NCBI GenBank assembly: GCA_018267285.1
Contig: JAFDYU010000010.1
Coordinates: 1 to 64,000, forward strand
Source of the DNA: Bacteroidota bacterium
GTDB lineage: Bacteria > Bacteroidota > Bacteroidia > Cytophagales > Cyclobacteriaceae
Direction of reading: 5' to 3'
DNA length: 64,000 nt
Made by a program: the position numbers and the translations under genes. Numbering within the stretch: position 1 is the first letter of the stretch; each line of letters begins with the position of its first letter. The notes below the pieces were generated by a model. It worked only from the letters and a program-made list of their open reading frames with translations, was not told where the DNA came from and did not search any database. Shown piece after piece: positions 19,101 through 28,130 of this stretch.

Positions 19101-22100
19101 TTATTTTACGAGCACCAGCTTACCGCTTTGGGTAGCTGTTTTTCCGTTTGTCGAAACCGTTAATCGGTAAATAAGCAACCCGCTTGAGATGCCTGCTTCA
19201 GCCGCACTCCAGCGCAGTTCGTTGTTGCCTACAAAAAATCCGGATACATCGTGGGCCGAAAATTGTTTTATGAGTTGGCCGCTGGACGTGTAGATCTGGA
19301 GCGAAAAACTTTCGGGTAAATCTCCACCCGATAAAATAAAATTAAACGTAAAGATATCGTTCGAAGGGTTGGGGTAAACCGACTGTATGGCAAGCGTAGT
19401 TTCGGTCAATACCTGAAAACTAACTTGATAGGGGAGCGACCCGCTTAAATTACCACTCGCGTCTGCGCCCGTAACCTGAAGCGTGTAAATACCCTGCGGT
19501 AAACCGGAAGGATGAAATGTTGTGATAAAATCTGTAGTTGCCGTTGCCGGTGCCCACTGAACATCGCTTCGATTGAAATTAATTCGGGCAAATGGGCACG
19601 GGGTGGTGTCGCACGGATAACTTAAAAATATATTTAAGTGTGTAGTATCGTTGATGAATAAAAACGGGTTGTCGTCATGTATCTTGGCTCGAATAACCGG
19701 GCTTGTAGAAACATAGTCACCGTCTTGCAAGTAACGATCATCGACTGTTACATCAAGGATAGGATCCGACTTATCGGCCAACACGTTGAGGTAAGCACTT
19801 AAGCCAATTACATTGTTCTCATAAAATTGTTCGGTCTGTATTTTAGGGTTAACGAAAACCGTAACATCGTTTAAGCCTGCTTTGCCTTTGGTGTTCACCG
19901 CTACATCGAATAGAGTTGTGTCGCCAGGTGCAGGCGCAGGTATTTTGAAATTTCGAAGATCATGAGTTGACTTAGATTCTGTTACTACATCGGTATTTAC
20001 CTGAAGCGAGTCGGTAAATGATTTTGCGGAGATGTTTACAAAACCATAATTGGCTGCAAACGGCTGGCCCTCTTGTACAGTCTGCTGATTTGTTGATCCA
20101 TTGAAAAATAATAAACCCTCGGCCACCGACTCGTACAACACAAACCAATTCTTAAGCTGGGCAGCCGTTTGATTAATGGTGTCTTGCACATTCATCTCAA
20201 TTCTCAACTGCGGATATTGACCGGCATCGATGAACGATAAATCCAGATTGTTTTGAATGTTGGGTTGAATCAAAGTTTCCTGGCCATTTAGTGTAACTCC
20301 ATAAATAGAATAACTTAACCGATCGGCTGCTTCAACTTGAGTTGCTTTGGCCGAAAAGTTTAACCATTTTTTTGCAGGACCGATTAGTCCCGATTTTATA
20401 TTTCCGGAAACAAATTTTCCCGTGATGGTTGAAGTAACCAACAAATCTTGTGAGGTGGCAGGCGTTGCCGAAGTTCTATAAACTTTTGCCGAACCCACGA
20501 CCGATCCTTTTTTGGCAAAGATGACGACAGGCTCACCGTCTTGAAGGGAAGTAATTTGTGAATCGGCAATACCCAGATCGTTTAGCTTAGCGAGCACCGT
20601 AGTCGACCAGCCCGAAAAACCAGCGTTGCCCACCGAGTACAAAATCACCGAATCGCTTGCTTTGATGTGGTCGATATAATTTAAAATATTCAGACCATCC
20701 GTTGCTTCGAGTTCTGTTTTAAGAAAACTATTGATTACCGAAGGCTGCAATCCGCACCCGCGCGGGTCTTGCCAATAAATTCCAAGCCCCGGGTAAGGCG
20801 TTGCGGTTTCTTTGTTGAAGGCAACAAGATTGATGGTATTGTTTCTGCAATTAATATCTACCTGTGCTGCCACATTGTACTCTACTCCATCAATTTTCAT
20901 CGAGGCATCTACTTGTGTTGAGGTGCTGCTACTCCCGGTTGATTTAATGCTTACATCGTTGATCGTTTCGATAAAATGGAATTCCTTTTGTGAAAGATCG
21001 GCATCCAGGTGGATCAATGCGTTTGTGTTTACTTGCTGAAACCTTGCCTGAGCCCACCCTTCGCTGCCGTTAAAGATGTTGATGAATGAGGAAACGGTCC
21101 AGTCAGAGCTATCCGATGAAGATTGTTTCTCGGGTTTTGTTCGCCAATAATAAACCACCGAGTCGTTGGGAAGTAAATTAACGGATGTTTTAATTAATAC
21201 TTTTCCGGTAACCGTTTGGTTTTGCAAAAACGGACTATTAAATGTATTCACCGTATCCAACTGAACTGAAAAATTTCGTTGCTGCCCGAGTAAGTTGGCA
21301 TCTTGAAACATCAGGTTGACCGAACCGCTGTTTACAATTCCGAAAGGAGGCGGGTAAAGATTCAATGTTCCGTTGGATGGAATGAACGTACTTAATGTTG
21401 CCGTGTTGTTGGCATCATTTATTTCTTTTACCGTGTTCAGAGGATCGATAATCACGGTAAATAGATTATTGCCAAAACCATCGGTGCCGTTTTCTTTTTT
21501 GATCGTGAAGTTTAATGTGTCGATATACAAGGTGGGCGAGTAGATCGAATCGTAGGTTTTAGATGAACCATCGTTGAAGGTTCGGATAACCCGAATCTTC
21601 ATGGGCTTGGATGCATAAGCCCCAAGATTCTTCACAATGATTTTGATTGCAAACGAATCGGTCATCGAATTAACGGGCCTGCTATCGAGAGAGGCGAGCG
21701 AAAGCGATCCGTTGTCAACCGAATAATCAGGTAAGGACGTGCCAAACAGTTTCAAGGCCGGGTCGCCCGACAGCACCATTTGTTGTACCTGCGTTATTGA
21801 AAAAATATTGGCCGATTGTGTGCTGAGATATTGACGGCTTGCCTCTTTTTGAATTTCTCCAATGCTTTTTGTGATAAATGTAGAGTCGCCAAAACCTACT
21901 TTATAGAAAAGCGTAGAGTAAAGCTGAAGATCGCTGATCAAGCCAAAGGAAGTACCCGCGATGAGGTTTCTAGAACCTTTGTTGGCGGCCAGAATCCAAT
22001 CTTCACCAAACGTAATTTCATTGCTAAAAATAGTTCCGGCATTACACCCGTTGATTAAAAACACCGGATATTTCCCCGCATTGTTGTAGCCGAGTGTTGG

Positions 22101-24041
22101 GTTGGTAACATTGCCAATGTCGATGTCTATAATATTGGGAGCCGAGTGACCAAAGAACGTAACCAGGTTTACACCTTGATTAACAATTGGTGAAACATTG
22201 ATCTGCTCAATGCCTACATTTTGTTTGGCTTCCGTAGTCACGTGCCCTCCGAGGTAAGGGCCTTCGGCAATTTGCGCAAAGCCGTTCACAATCGATTTGA
22301 AGTAGGCGAGTTCGAAGGCATCGGTTGTAAAATTTCCACCGCCACTTAGATGCAGTATTTGTTTTGCCCAGGGTTGCAACGGTTGTGCCTCTACTTCTTT
22401 CACTTTGTTGAGATAGGCCGCAACATCGGCAGCCGTGTTGGCGGTGATTCTACCCGTAGGTATGGAGGGCTCGTAGGTAGTGCCGTTCAGTCCGGCCGTA
22501 AACGCAATGTCTCCGCCCGGAAATCCGGCCGAAGGCACCAAGTCAATAAACTCACCGGGCTGCATCGGCTTGCGCTGATACGGTGAGAACGTAATGTCTC
22601 TACCTTTACCAATTAAAAACAAGTGCTTGATGTTTGCCTGTGCCATAAATTTCATAAAACTGTAAACACCAAGCGGAGAAGTTTCTCCGTAATTAAATTG
22701 GTTGTACAACTGATCGACCGTAACAACCAACGTATCGTAGCTTCCCCCTGCAGATGAGGCACGATACGCGGCATACGCCTGTACCGGGTTAGCATAACCG
22801 GCAGCAGCCTTTGTCAAAATTTTATTAGTGACGATCACAAAGTTGTGCAGTGCGGGGGTGATCTGCCGGAAAGACACCGGAATTATAGCGGGCACAAAAA
22901 CAACAGAGGAACTGTACAGGGTTTTAGAAACCGATGTGCCGGGCACTATGGCTGAGAAAGGACTAACCGATGTGGGCAAAATGCGTGTAATGTTTTGCAG
23001 GTTGGAGATATCCCACACGCGCATATTCGATGATCCCGACAGCGTGAGATACGATTGCCCGGATGCATTTATATCTAATTGAAATTTCTTTTGAAGCACA
23101 TTGCTCCAATTTAAGCTTTGAGGGTACCTCAACTTCATATACGACAAACTCGCTTGATAGCGGTTGGTGGAAGCGCTCGCAGCCAGAATGCGCACTACCA
23201 TTTTTCCGTCTGCGCCAACATCGCTCCAATTTAATTCGGATTGAAACAGGGAGGTTTCGTAATTAGCAAAACTAACGGTTGATAAGGTGCGCAGACTTGC
23301 AATGTTGGGGCCTACTAAAATAGATATGCTGTGAGGTATGGCATCGCGGCCTACCAGAAGAAGCTCAAGCTTGGGGTTGCCACCAGCAGCTACTCCATTG
23401 AAAACAGAATCAAATACATAATCGAATGAAACACCTTGTTGCAAAGCAGTTCCGGTCCATCCTTCACCTTGATCGAAATACGTGGATTGCACCAGGCCAT
23501 TCACCGTATAACCTGCACTATAATTAGTATGATACACATTTAACCGCTCAGCATATTGATAGGTCTCAGCCGGCTGGCTATTCACATTTACAAGTTGCAC
23601 GGAATCCATGCGCAGCCCTATGGGTGGAGCTGGGCTGTACGTAAGAAAATAGGCGGTTGTATCCGAATACAGATTGTAATATTTGTGCGGTTGCAGCGAG
23701 GATGGCCGGTACAGCAAACTATCGAGTGTGCCATCGTTTTTTTTACCATAAAATTCGATGTAGTCGTTGGTATCAATCCGTCCGTCCGATTGCCCGCTTA
23801 TATAAATGGACTGCTCTTGCCCTCGGTGCAACAAATGAATAAACCGTGGGTCGACACCGCCTGTGCCCACCGGCATTCCGGCCGATTGTAGATTAGAATA
23901 AGTGAGTCGGTAAATTCCATCGTGCGAAACGGGTATTTTAAAATACGGTTGGCTGAAGTTTATCCAACTGTTGCTGAACTGAGCCAGTACGGCAAGCGGC
24001 AAAAAAAAGACTACGCCACAAATAAAACGCTTCACGCTCAC
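19101..24041 (-). CDS. T9SS sortase-like C25 peptidase (PorU2-like)
   Basis: Very large secreted or surface protein, 1646 aa. Signal peptide at 1-20 (MSVKRFICGVVFFLPLAVLAQ). A gingipain-type C25 peptidase region lies in the middle: catalytic His in VTFFGHSAPN (about 630) and Cys in FLINGCNAG (about 665). Behind it are CARDB/Ig-like beta modules (for example VKNLGAYASKPMKIRV and VKEINDANNTATL), and the last 95 residues are a type-A T9SS sorting domain (YPNPSNDIFTFNF ... GLLIYRLTVSTNGKTA..GKLVLVK). Longer than PorU itself (about 1100-1300 aa) and matching proteins called PorU2. A role in T9SS cargo processing is inferred from family, not shown. Confidence 0.85.
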   Translation of the reverse strand: MSVKRFICGVVFFLPLAVLAQFSNSWINFSQPYFKIPVSHDGIYRLTYSNLQSAGMPVGTGGVDPRFIHLLHRGQEQSIYISGQSDGRIDTNDYIEFYGKKNDGTLDSLLYRPSSLQPHKYYNLYSDTTAYFLTYSPAPPIGLRMDSVQLVNVNSQPAETYQYAERLNVYHTNYSAGYTVNGLVQSTYFDQGEGWTGTALQQGVSFDYVFDSVFNGVAAGGNPKLELLLVGRDAIPHSISILVGPNIASLRTLSTVSFANYETSLFQSELNWSDVGADGKMVVRILAASASTNRYQASLSYMKLRYPQSLNWSNVLQKKFQLDINASGQSYLTLSGSSNMRVWDISNLQNITRILPTSVSPFSAIVPGTSVSKTLYSSSVVFVPAIIPVSFRQITPALHNFVIVTNKILTKAAAGYANPVQAYAAYRASSAGGSYDTLVVTVDQLYNQFNYGETSPLGVYSFMKFMAQANIKHLFLIGKGRDITFSPYQRKPMQPGEFIDLVPSAGFPGGDIAFTAGLNGTTYEPSIPTGRITANTAADVAAYLNKVKEVEAQPLQPWAKQILHLSGGGNFTTDAFELAYFKSIVNGFAQIAEGPYLGGHVTTEAKQNVGIEQINVSPIVNQGVNLVTFFGHSAPNIIDIDIGNVTNPTLGYNNAGKYPVFLINGCNAGTIFSNEITFGEDWILAANKGSRNLIAGTSFGLISDLQLYSTLFYKVGFGDSTFITKSIGEIQKEASRQYLSTQSANIFSITQVQQMVLSGDPALKLFGTSLPDYSVDNGSLSLASLDSRPVNSMTDSFAIKIIVKNLGAYASKPMKIRVIRTFNDGSSKTYDSIYSPTLYIDTLNFTIKKENGTDGFGNNLFTVIIDPLNTVKEINDANNTATLSTFIPSNGTLNLYPPPFGIVNSGSVNLMFQDANLLGQQRNFSVQLDTVNTFNSPFLQNQTVTGKVLIKTSVNLLPNDSVVYYWRTKPEKQSSSDSSDWTVSSFINIFNGSEGWAQARFQQVNTNALIHLDADLSQKEFHFIETINDVSIKSTGSSSTSTQVDASMKIDGVEYNVAAQVDINCRNNTINLVAFNKETATPYPGLGIYWQDPRGCGLQPSVINSFLKTELEATDGLNILNYIDHIKASDSVILYSVGNAGFSGWSTTVLAKLNDLGIADSQITSLQDGEPVVIFAKKGSVVGSAKVYRTSATPATSQDLLVTSTITGKFVSGNIKSGLIGPAKKWLNFSAKATQVEAADRLSYSIYGVTLNGQETLIQPNIQNNLDLSFIDAGQYPQLRIEMNVQDTINQTAAQLKNWFVLYESVAEGLLFFNGSTNQQTVQEGQPFAANYGFVNISAKSFTDSLQVNTDVVTESKSTHDLRNFKIPAPAPGDTTLFDVAVNTKGKAGLNDVTVFVNPKIQTEQFYENNVIGLSAYLNVLADKSDPILDVTVDDRYLQDGDYVSTSPVIRAKIHDDNPFLFINDTTHLNIFLSYPCDTTPCPFARINFNRSDVQWAPATATTDFITTFHPSGLPQGIYTLQVTGADASGNLSGSLPYQVSFQVLTETTLAIQSVYPNPSNDIFTFNFILSGGDLPESFSLQIYTSSGQLIKQFSAHDVSGFFVGNNELRWSAAEAGISSGLLIYRLTVSTNGKTATQSGKLVLVK

Positions 24042-24110
24042 CTCTTGTTTTTAGGAAGTAAATACAACCAACAAAGATACGGTAACTTCCAAAATCAACA
24101 TAACCTTAAT

Positions 24111-24257
24111 AACTGATGTTACGCAAACTATAGATTGACTGTCATGTTGAGTTTATCGAAATCTGATTTCGATGCTCGAAAATGCCTTCGACTTGCTCTC
24201 CGAAGGAGTCCTTTGGACAGGCTGACAATGTTTTGAATAGTTTGCGAAACATCAGTT
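24111..24257. repeat. Dispersed intergenic repeat, copy A (imperfect palindrome)
   Basis: Terminal 20-bp arms AACTGATGTTACGCAAACTA (24111-24130) and its near-complement at 24238-24257 differ at one base. The interior contains TGTCATGTTGAG and a CCTTCGA...TCCGAAGG stretch. Related to copies at 49008-49108 and 55469-55587, and the TCCGAAGGAGTCC segment recurs near 33697. The rest of the gap 24042-24390 shows no gene. Confidence 0.75.
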
Positions 24258-24390
24258 AATAACGAAGAAGCCCTTTAATTTTTTGACTAACCGAAATCAA
24301 GTTTCGACACTTCGAATTACATAAGCATCTTATCTCCAATTACCGTTTATGGATTTCTTTTTTACAGCCCAACATATAAATGGCCATGAC

Positions 24391-25584
24391 TTAATGTTGA
24401 TGTTCGGCCATTGGGCTTGTTCCTTTCTTTAAAATCAATTCGCTGTAAAGTAAGTAGGCACCGCTCACCACTACGATTTCGTTTTCTTCCAATCCCGAAG
24501 TAATTTCTACTTGATCAAAATCCTCAACGCCAATTTTTACCGGACGGGGTGCAAATGAGTTTGGTTCTGATTGCACATACACATGAGCTCCTTTTTCATT
24601 GCGGATAACGGCATCCGTGGGTAAGGCCAACGCATTGCGCAACGAGTGTTTTAAAAAGACCTGAGCCTGCATGCCGGGCTTAAAGCGCAACCCCGGGTTG
24701 CTTAAAGATGCTCGCATAACCGTGACCTGAGTGTTTGCTCGATATTCCGGGCTTAAAAAATTTATAGTTGCCGAGAGATTTTCCGATTCAAAACCATTCA
24801 CTCGAAAAGAAACACGGTCGCCCAGGTTTACATAACTCGCTTCGTGCGGATAGAGTTCTGCCTCAAGCCACAATGAATTAATGTTTTCAATTCGATATAG
24901 CTTATCGCCTTCATTTACATACTGCCCTTCGGCTACTCCAATTTCTTCAACGATTCCACTCGTTGGAGCGAGGAAAGTGATGCGCGGTTGCACAGTCTTT
25001 GCTTCAGCCAACTGGTTTACCTGTTTCTTGCTCAGCCCGTAAAGCACCAATTTATTTTCAGCAGCTTTGAGGAAATGCTCGTATCGTTTCTCTTCGCTAA
25101 GAGATTGATATTGTGTTAACGCCAGCAGGTACTCGCGTTGGAGCGTGAGCAAAGTCTCACTGTAAATTTCGTAGAGCGGCTCTCCATTTTTTACGGTGCG
25201 GCCCGTTTCCTTGATGAAAAGCTTTTCAATTCTTCCTGCCGCACGGCTGCTGATCAGGGTTGTTTGATCTTCGTTTGGCTTGAGTTTGGCATTGACGATC
25301 AGGGTTTGCCCAATTGGTTTTATAGAGACTTTTTGTGTAACAATATTGGCTAACTTAATTTGACTATCGGTCAACATTAAGTCGGTGGTTTCGTGCTTAG
25401 CGATGCGAACCAGATTCATACCACACACCGGGCATTTGCCGGGAGCATCTTCCACCACATTGGGGTGCATGGGGCATGTATATTTTGCGGTGGTATTTTC
25501 TCGAGATGTTTGATTGCCGCTATTTTTTTTACAGGCAGTAAAAAAAATCGCTGTTGTAAAAATTAAAATAACTGATGCTTTCAT
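24391..25584 (-). CDS. Heavy-metal RND efflux periplasmic adaptor 2 (CusB-like)
   Basis: Membrane-fusion subunit linking an RND pump to TolC for metal export. 397 aa from the ATG at 25584 (MKASVILIFTTAIFFTACKK), a lipoprotein signal with the acylated Cys in FFTACKK. A longer in-frame start at 25686 would read back into the preceding gene and is rejected. After the signal comes a heavy-metal-binding domain (YTCPMHPNVVED..GKCPVCGMNLV), then hairpin, lipoyl-like and beta-barrel regions (SRAAGRIEKLFIKETGRTVKNG; LAPTSGIVEEIGVAEGQYVNEGDKLYRI; FKPGMQAQVFLK). C-terminal AEHQH may bind metal. One base separates it from the stop of the upstream adaptor. Last gene of the operon. Confidence 0.9.
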   Translation of the reverse strand: MKASVILIFTTAIFFTACKKNSGNQTSRENTTAKYTCPMHPNVVEDAPGKCPVCGMNLVRIAKHETTDLMLTDSQIKLANIVTQKVSIKPIGQTLIVNAKLKPNEDQTTLISSRAAGRIEKLFIKETGRTVKNGEPLYEIYSETLLTLQREYLLALTQYQSLSEEKRYEHFLKAAENKLVLYGLSKKQVNQLAEAKTVQPRITFLAPTSGIVEEIGVAEGQYVNEGDKLYRIENINSLWLEAELYPHEASYVNLGDRVSFRVNGFESENLSATINFLSPEYRANTQVTVMRASLSNPGLRFKPGMQAQVFLKHSLRNALALPTDAVIRNEKGAHVYVQSEPNSFAPRPVKIGVEDFDQVEITSGLEENEIVVVSGAYLLYSELILKKGTSPMAEHQH

Positions 25585-25585
25585 T

Positions 25586-26908
25586 TTAATTTGATTTAAT
25601 AAAACTTTCACTGTCCACCAGATATTGTGCATTGGCGGCCACTTCATCAGTCGATGAAATGCCTTGCACGATCTCCACAAATCCATTTGCCCGAATGCCC
25701 GTACTAATTTTTACTGGTTTAAACAAGGTGCTGGATTTTACAAACACAATTTTATCAACACCCAGATCGAGTATCGTTTCTTTGGGTAACCACATTGTTT
25801 CTTTTGTTTGAAACTGAATGTTGCCAGAAACCAGCTGCCCGATCCGCAAACCTTGTGCGTGGTGCACATACACTCGTATCTTGATAAATTCTTCGCCTTG
25901 AGAAAAGAAAGGCTGCACAAAATCTACTTCGGCAGTTTCCATTTTTCCGTTCCCCATGTCAAGTAAAATTTTATCACCCGCTTTTACCGTACTTGCCTGC
26001 GAAAGAGCAACGTTGAGTTCAACACGTATTGCAGAAGTATTAACCACTTTAAACAACACCTGGCCTGTGGCAACGTAGCTTCCCTCTCTAATCAGTTCTG
26101 TATCCGAAGGCGGATTTACTGGAGTAGCAGTAGTTGTGTTGGCAGCACCCATACTCGAACCACCCATATTTTCCGGTGAAGATGCAGCAGCAGTTGTTGA
26201 AGATGAGGTCGATACATTTTTATTTTCATTAATAACATAACCATCGTACTGGCTGAAAATTGAAAAAGTGTACACTGCTTCTTTTCGTGCGATAATTTCT
26301 TCGACTTGTTTTTCGGATGCGCCCAGCAAAAACAGCTTGCTCTTAGCCGAATGAATTAGCTCCTCGTTGCTCTTGTCGTTTTGTACCAGATAAAGCAACT
26401 CACGTTGAGCCGTCAACAGTTCGGGGCTATAAATGTCGGCCACTTTTTGCCCTTTGTGCACCGGCTGCAAGGCGTACTTTAAATAGACTTTTTCCAGTCG
26501 TCCACCGATGCGCGCGGGTATATCGTAAACATAACGTGTATCGTAGGTTACCACACCCTGTGCTTGTACCGCTGCCTTCTGCGATTTGTACACACCTTTC
26601 ACTGTTTTAATAGAGGTGATGACAACTTCGTTTGGCGATTTGATCAGACTCGTCAGGTCTTTGGTGATTTTTACTTCTTCGGCCTTTTGTGCTTTACGCA
26701 CTAAATTCATTCCACACACCGGGCATGTACCCGGGCGATCGGAAATTACAGTAGGGTGCATGGGGCATGTGTACGTGTCCGCGCTACTGTGCTTATCAAC
26801 CGAACATGAAATTGACAGAAATACAATCAGTGCTCCGATCAATAGTTGCTTACCCGCAGCCCTTTGAATTACTAGGGACTGTATTTTATTTCTCAGATTC
26901 TTTTTCAT
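25586..26908 (-). CDS. Heavy-metal RND efflux periplasmic adaptor 1 (CusB-like)
   Basis: 440 aa membrane-fusion protein. Hydrophobic lipoprotein signal around 20-36 with Cys in FLSISCS, followed by the metal-binding domain YTCPMHPTVISDRPGTCPVCGMNLVRK. The lipoyl/barrel parts are PARIGGRLEKVYLKYALQPVHKG and the C-terminal IKISTGIRANGFVEIVQ-type segment. A Ser/Thr/Gly/Ala/Met-rich insertion (about 235-265: SSSTTAAASSPENMGGSSMG) sits between the hairpin and second lipoyl half and is low complexity. Overlaps the end of the TolC gene by 23 bases. It is the second adaptor type in the same operon; whether both adaptors sit in one pump is unknown. Confidence 0.9.
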   Translation of the reverse strand: MKKNLRNKIQSLVIQRAAGKQLLIGALIVFLSISCSVDKHSSADTYTCPMHPTVISDRPGTCPVCGMNLVRKAQKAEEVKITKDLTSLIKSPNEVVITSIKTVKGVYKSQKAAVQAQGVVTYDTRYVYDIPARIGGRLEKVYLKYALQPVHKGQKVADIYSPELLTAQRELLYLVQNDKSNEELIHSAKSKLFLLGASEKQVEEIIARKEAVYTFSIFSQYDGYVINENKNVSTSSSTTAAASSPENMGGSSMGAANTTTATPVNPPSDTELIREGSYVATGQVLFKVVNTSAIRVELNVALSQASTVKAGDKILLDMGNGKMETAEVDFVQPFFSQGEEFIKIRVYVHHAQGLRIGQLVSGNIQFQTKETMWLPKETILDLGVDKIVFVKSSTLFKPVKISTGIRANGFVEIVQGISSTDEVAANAQYLVDSESFIKSN

Positions 26909-28130
26909 AAGCTACGATCAGGTTGTAGTACTCTTCCATTTTTTCAAGGTATTGCATCTGTGCCATGTTCAGCGCTTCCCAGGCATCAATTACAATGGGT
27001 AATTGCTCACGGTTTTCTTCGTAGGCGAGCATCACGGTTTCCTGGTTTTTGCGCAAAGCAGGAATAATTTTGGTTTCATAATTATTCAATTGCTCTTGCA
27101 TTCTTTTTAGCTGCGAGGCAATACCGGCCAACATTCCGCGTGCTTCAACCAAGATGGCTTCGCGGCCTCGTTTCATGGCTTCGATGTCGTACTGCATTCC
27201 GCGAACTTCCGATTTGTACATTTTAGACGACCACGGTGCAATGGGTATGGAAACCATTGCCATGGCGGTGAACTGGGTTGGCATGTTGCCCAACGGCTGC
27301 ATGTGGTTAAACCGAATGGCAAAATCGGGCTTGGCTTGAGCTTGCTGCACTTTTTGGCTGAACCGCATGGCATCAATTGTTTTGTTGATCTGCTTTACAT
27401 CGCTGCGGTGGCTTCTTAACTCAGTTGTGTCGTACATCAGTTGATTGGCCTCGAACGTAACAGAAGTTGTTGTGTCGATCTCCAGGCGCGAATCGTGCGG
27501 TGCGTTCATCAAACTTTTTAACCGATATTGTCGCTCTTCAATTTCGCCCTGTGTCATGGTCTGCATATTTTTTATTTCGTATAACCGGCCTTCTGCTTTG
27601 TAAATGTTGCCGAGGTTGCCCTGATTGTACGGATATCGGATTTTAGAAATCTTCACCATCAATTCGATGATGCGTTCGTTCTCGCTCAGGATTTTTAGTT
27701 TTCGATCCGCGATCAGCCATTGATAATAAAGAGATTTAGCTTCCGACCTAAGTACATTGAATTGCCTGGCCCTGCCTTGTTCTTCTACCGAAGCACGCGA
27801 TGCAAAATAATTTTTGTTGGCATTTAATTTGGCCGGGTTGGGTATATCTTGTTCAACGGCAACCATGAAAGAACCTTTGTCGCGGTCGTCCATTACCCGC
27901 TGGCCGGGGTAGGGCGTCATAAACGTTCCGACTCCCACCATCGGTGCCATCCAACTTTTTGCTCCTTCCGTGTAGGTGTTCAACGCCTTCACTTTGTTGT
28001 CGTACTCCTGGAGCATAGGGTTGTGCTGATCGATGGCACGCAATACACTGTCGAGGCTAACTACCTGGGCATGGCCCACGGCAATTAGCCCAAAACAAAA
28101 CAGTACCGTTATTTTAATGTTGTGTTTCAT
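26886..28130 (-). CDS. TolC-family outer-membrane efflux protein (CusC-like)
   Basis: Outer-membrane channel of the metal efflux complex. 414 aa from the ATG at 28130, giving a Sec signal MKHNIKITVLFCFGLIAVGHAQ; the in-frame ATG at 28163 only adds an odd hydrophilic leader. The long helical coiled segments and duplicated layout fit the OEP family. No lipobox Cys, unlike E. coli CusC. The start overlaps the end of the RND gene by 17 bases and the stop overlaps the adaptor start, so translation is probably coupled through the operon. Confidence 0.85.
   Translation of the reverse strand: MKHNIKITVLFCFGLIAVGHAQVVSLDSVLRAIDQHNPMLQEYDNKVKALNTYTEGAKSWMAPMVGVGTFMTPYPGQRVMDDRDKGSFMVAVEQDIPNPAKLNANKNYFASRASVEEQGRARQFNVLRSEAKSLYYQWLIADRKLKILSENERIIELMVKISKIRYPYNQGNLGNIYKAEGRLYEIKNMQTMTQGEIEERQYRLKSLMNAPHDSRLEIDTTTSVTFEANQLMYDTTELRSHRSDVKQINKTIDAMRFSQKVQQAQAKPDFAIRFNHMQPLGNMPTQFTAMAMVSIPIAPWSSKMYKSEVRGMQYDIEAMKRGREAILVEARGMLAGIASQLKRMQEQLNNYETKIIPALRKNQETVMLAYEENREQLPIVIDAWEALNMAQMQYLEKMEEYYNLIVAYEKESEK

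Noticed and set aside
25582-25686. Extended N-terminus of adaptor 2 starting at 25686
   Set aside because: It would overlap the coding end of adaptor 1 and hide a perfect lipoprotein signal beginning at 25584.
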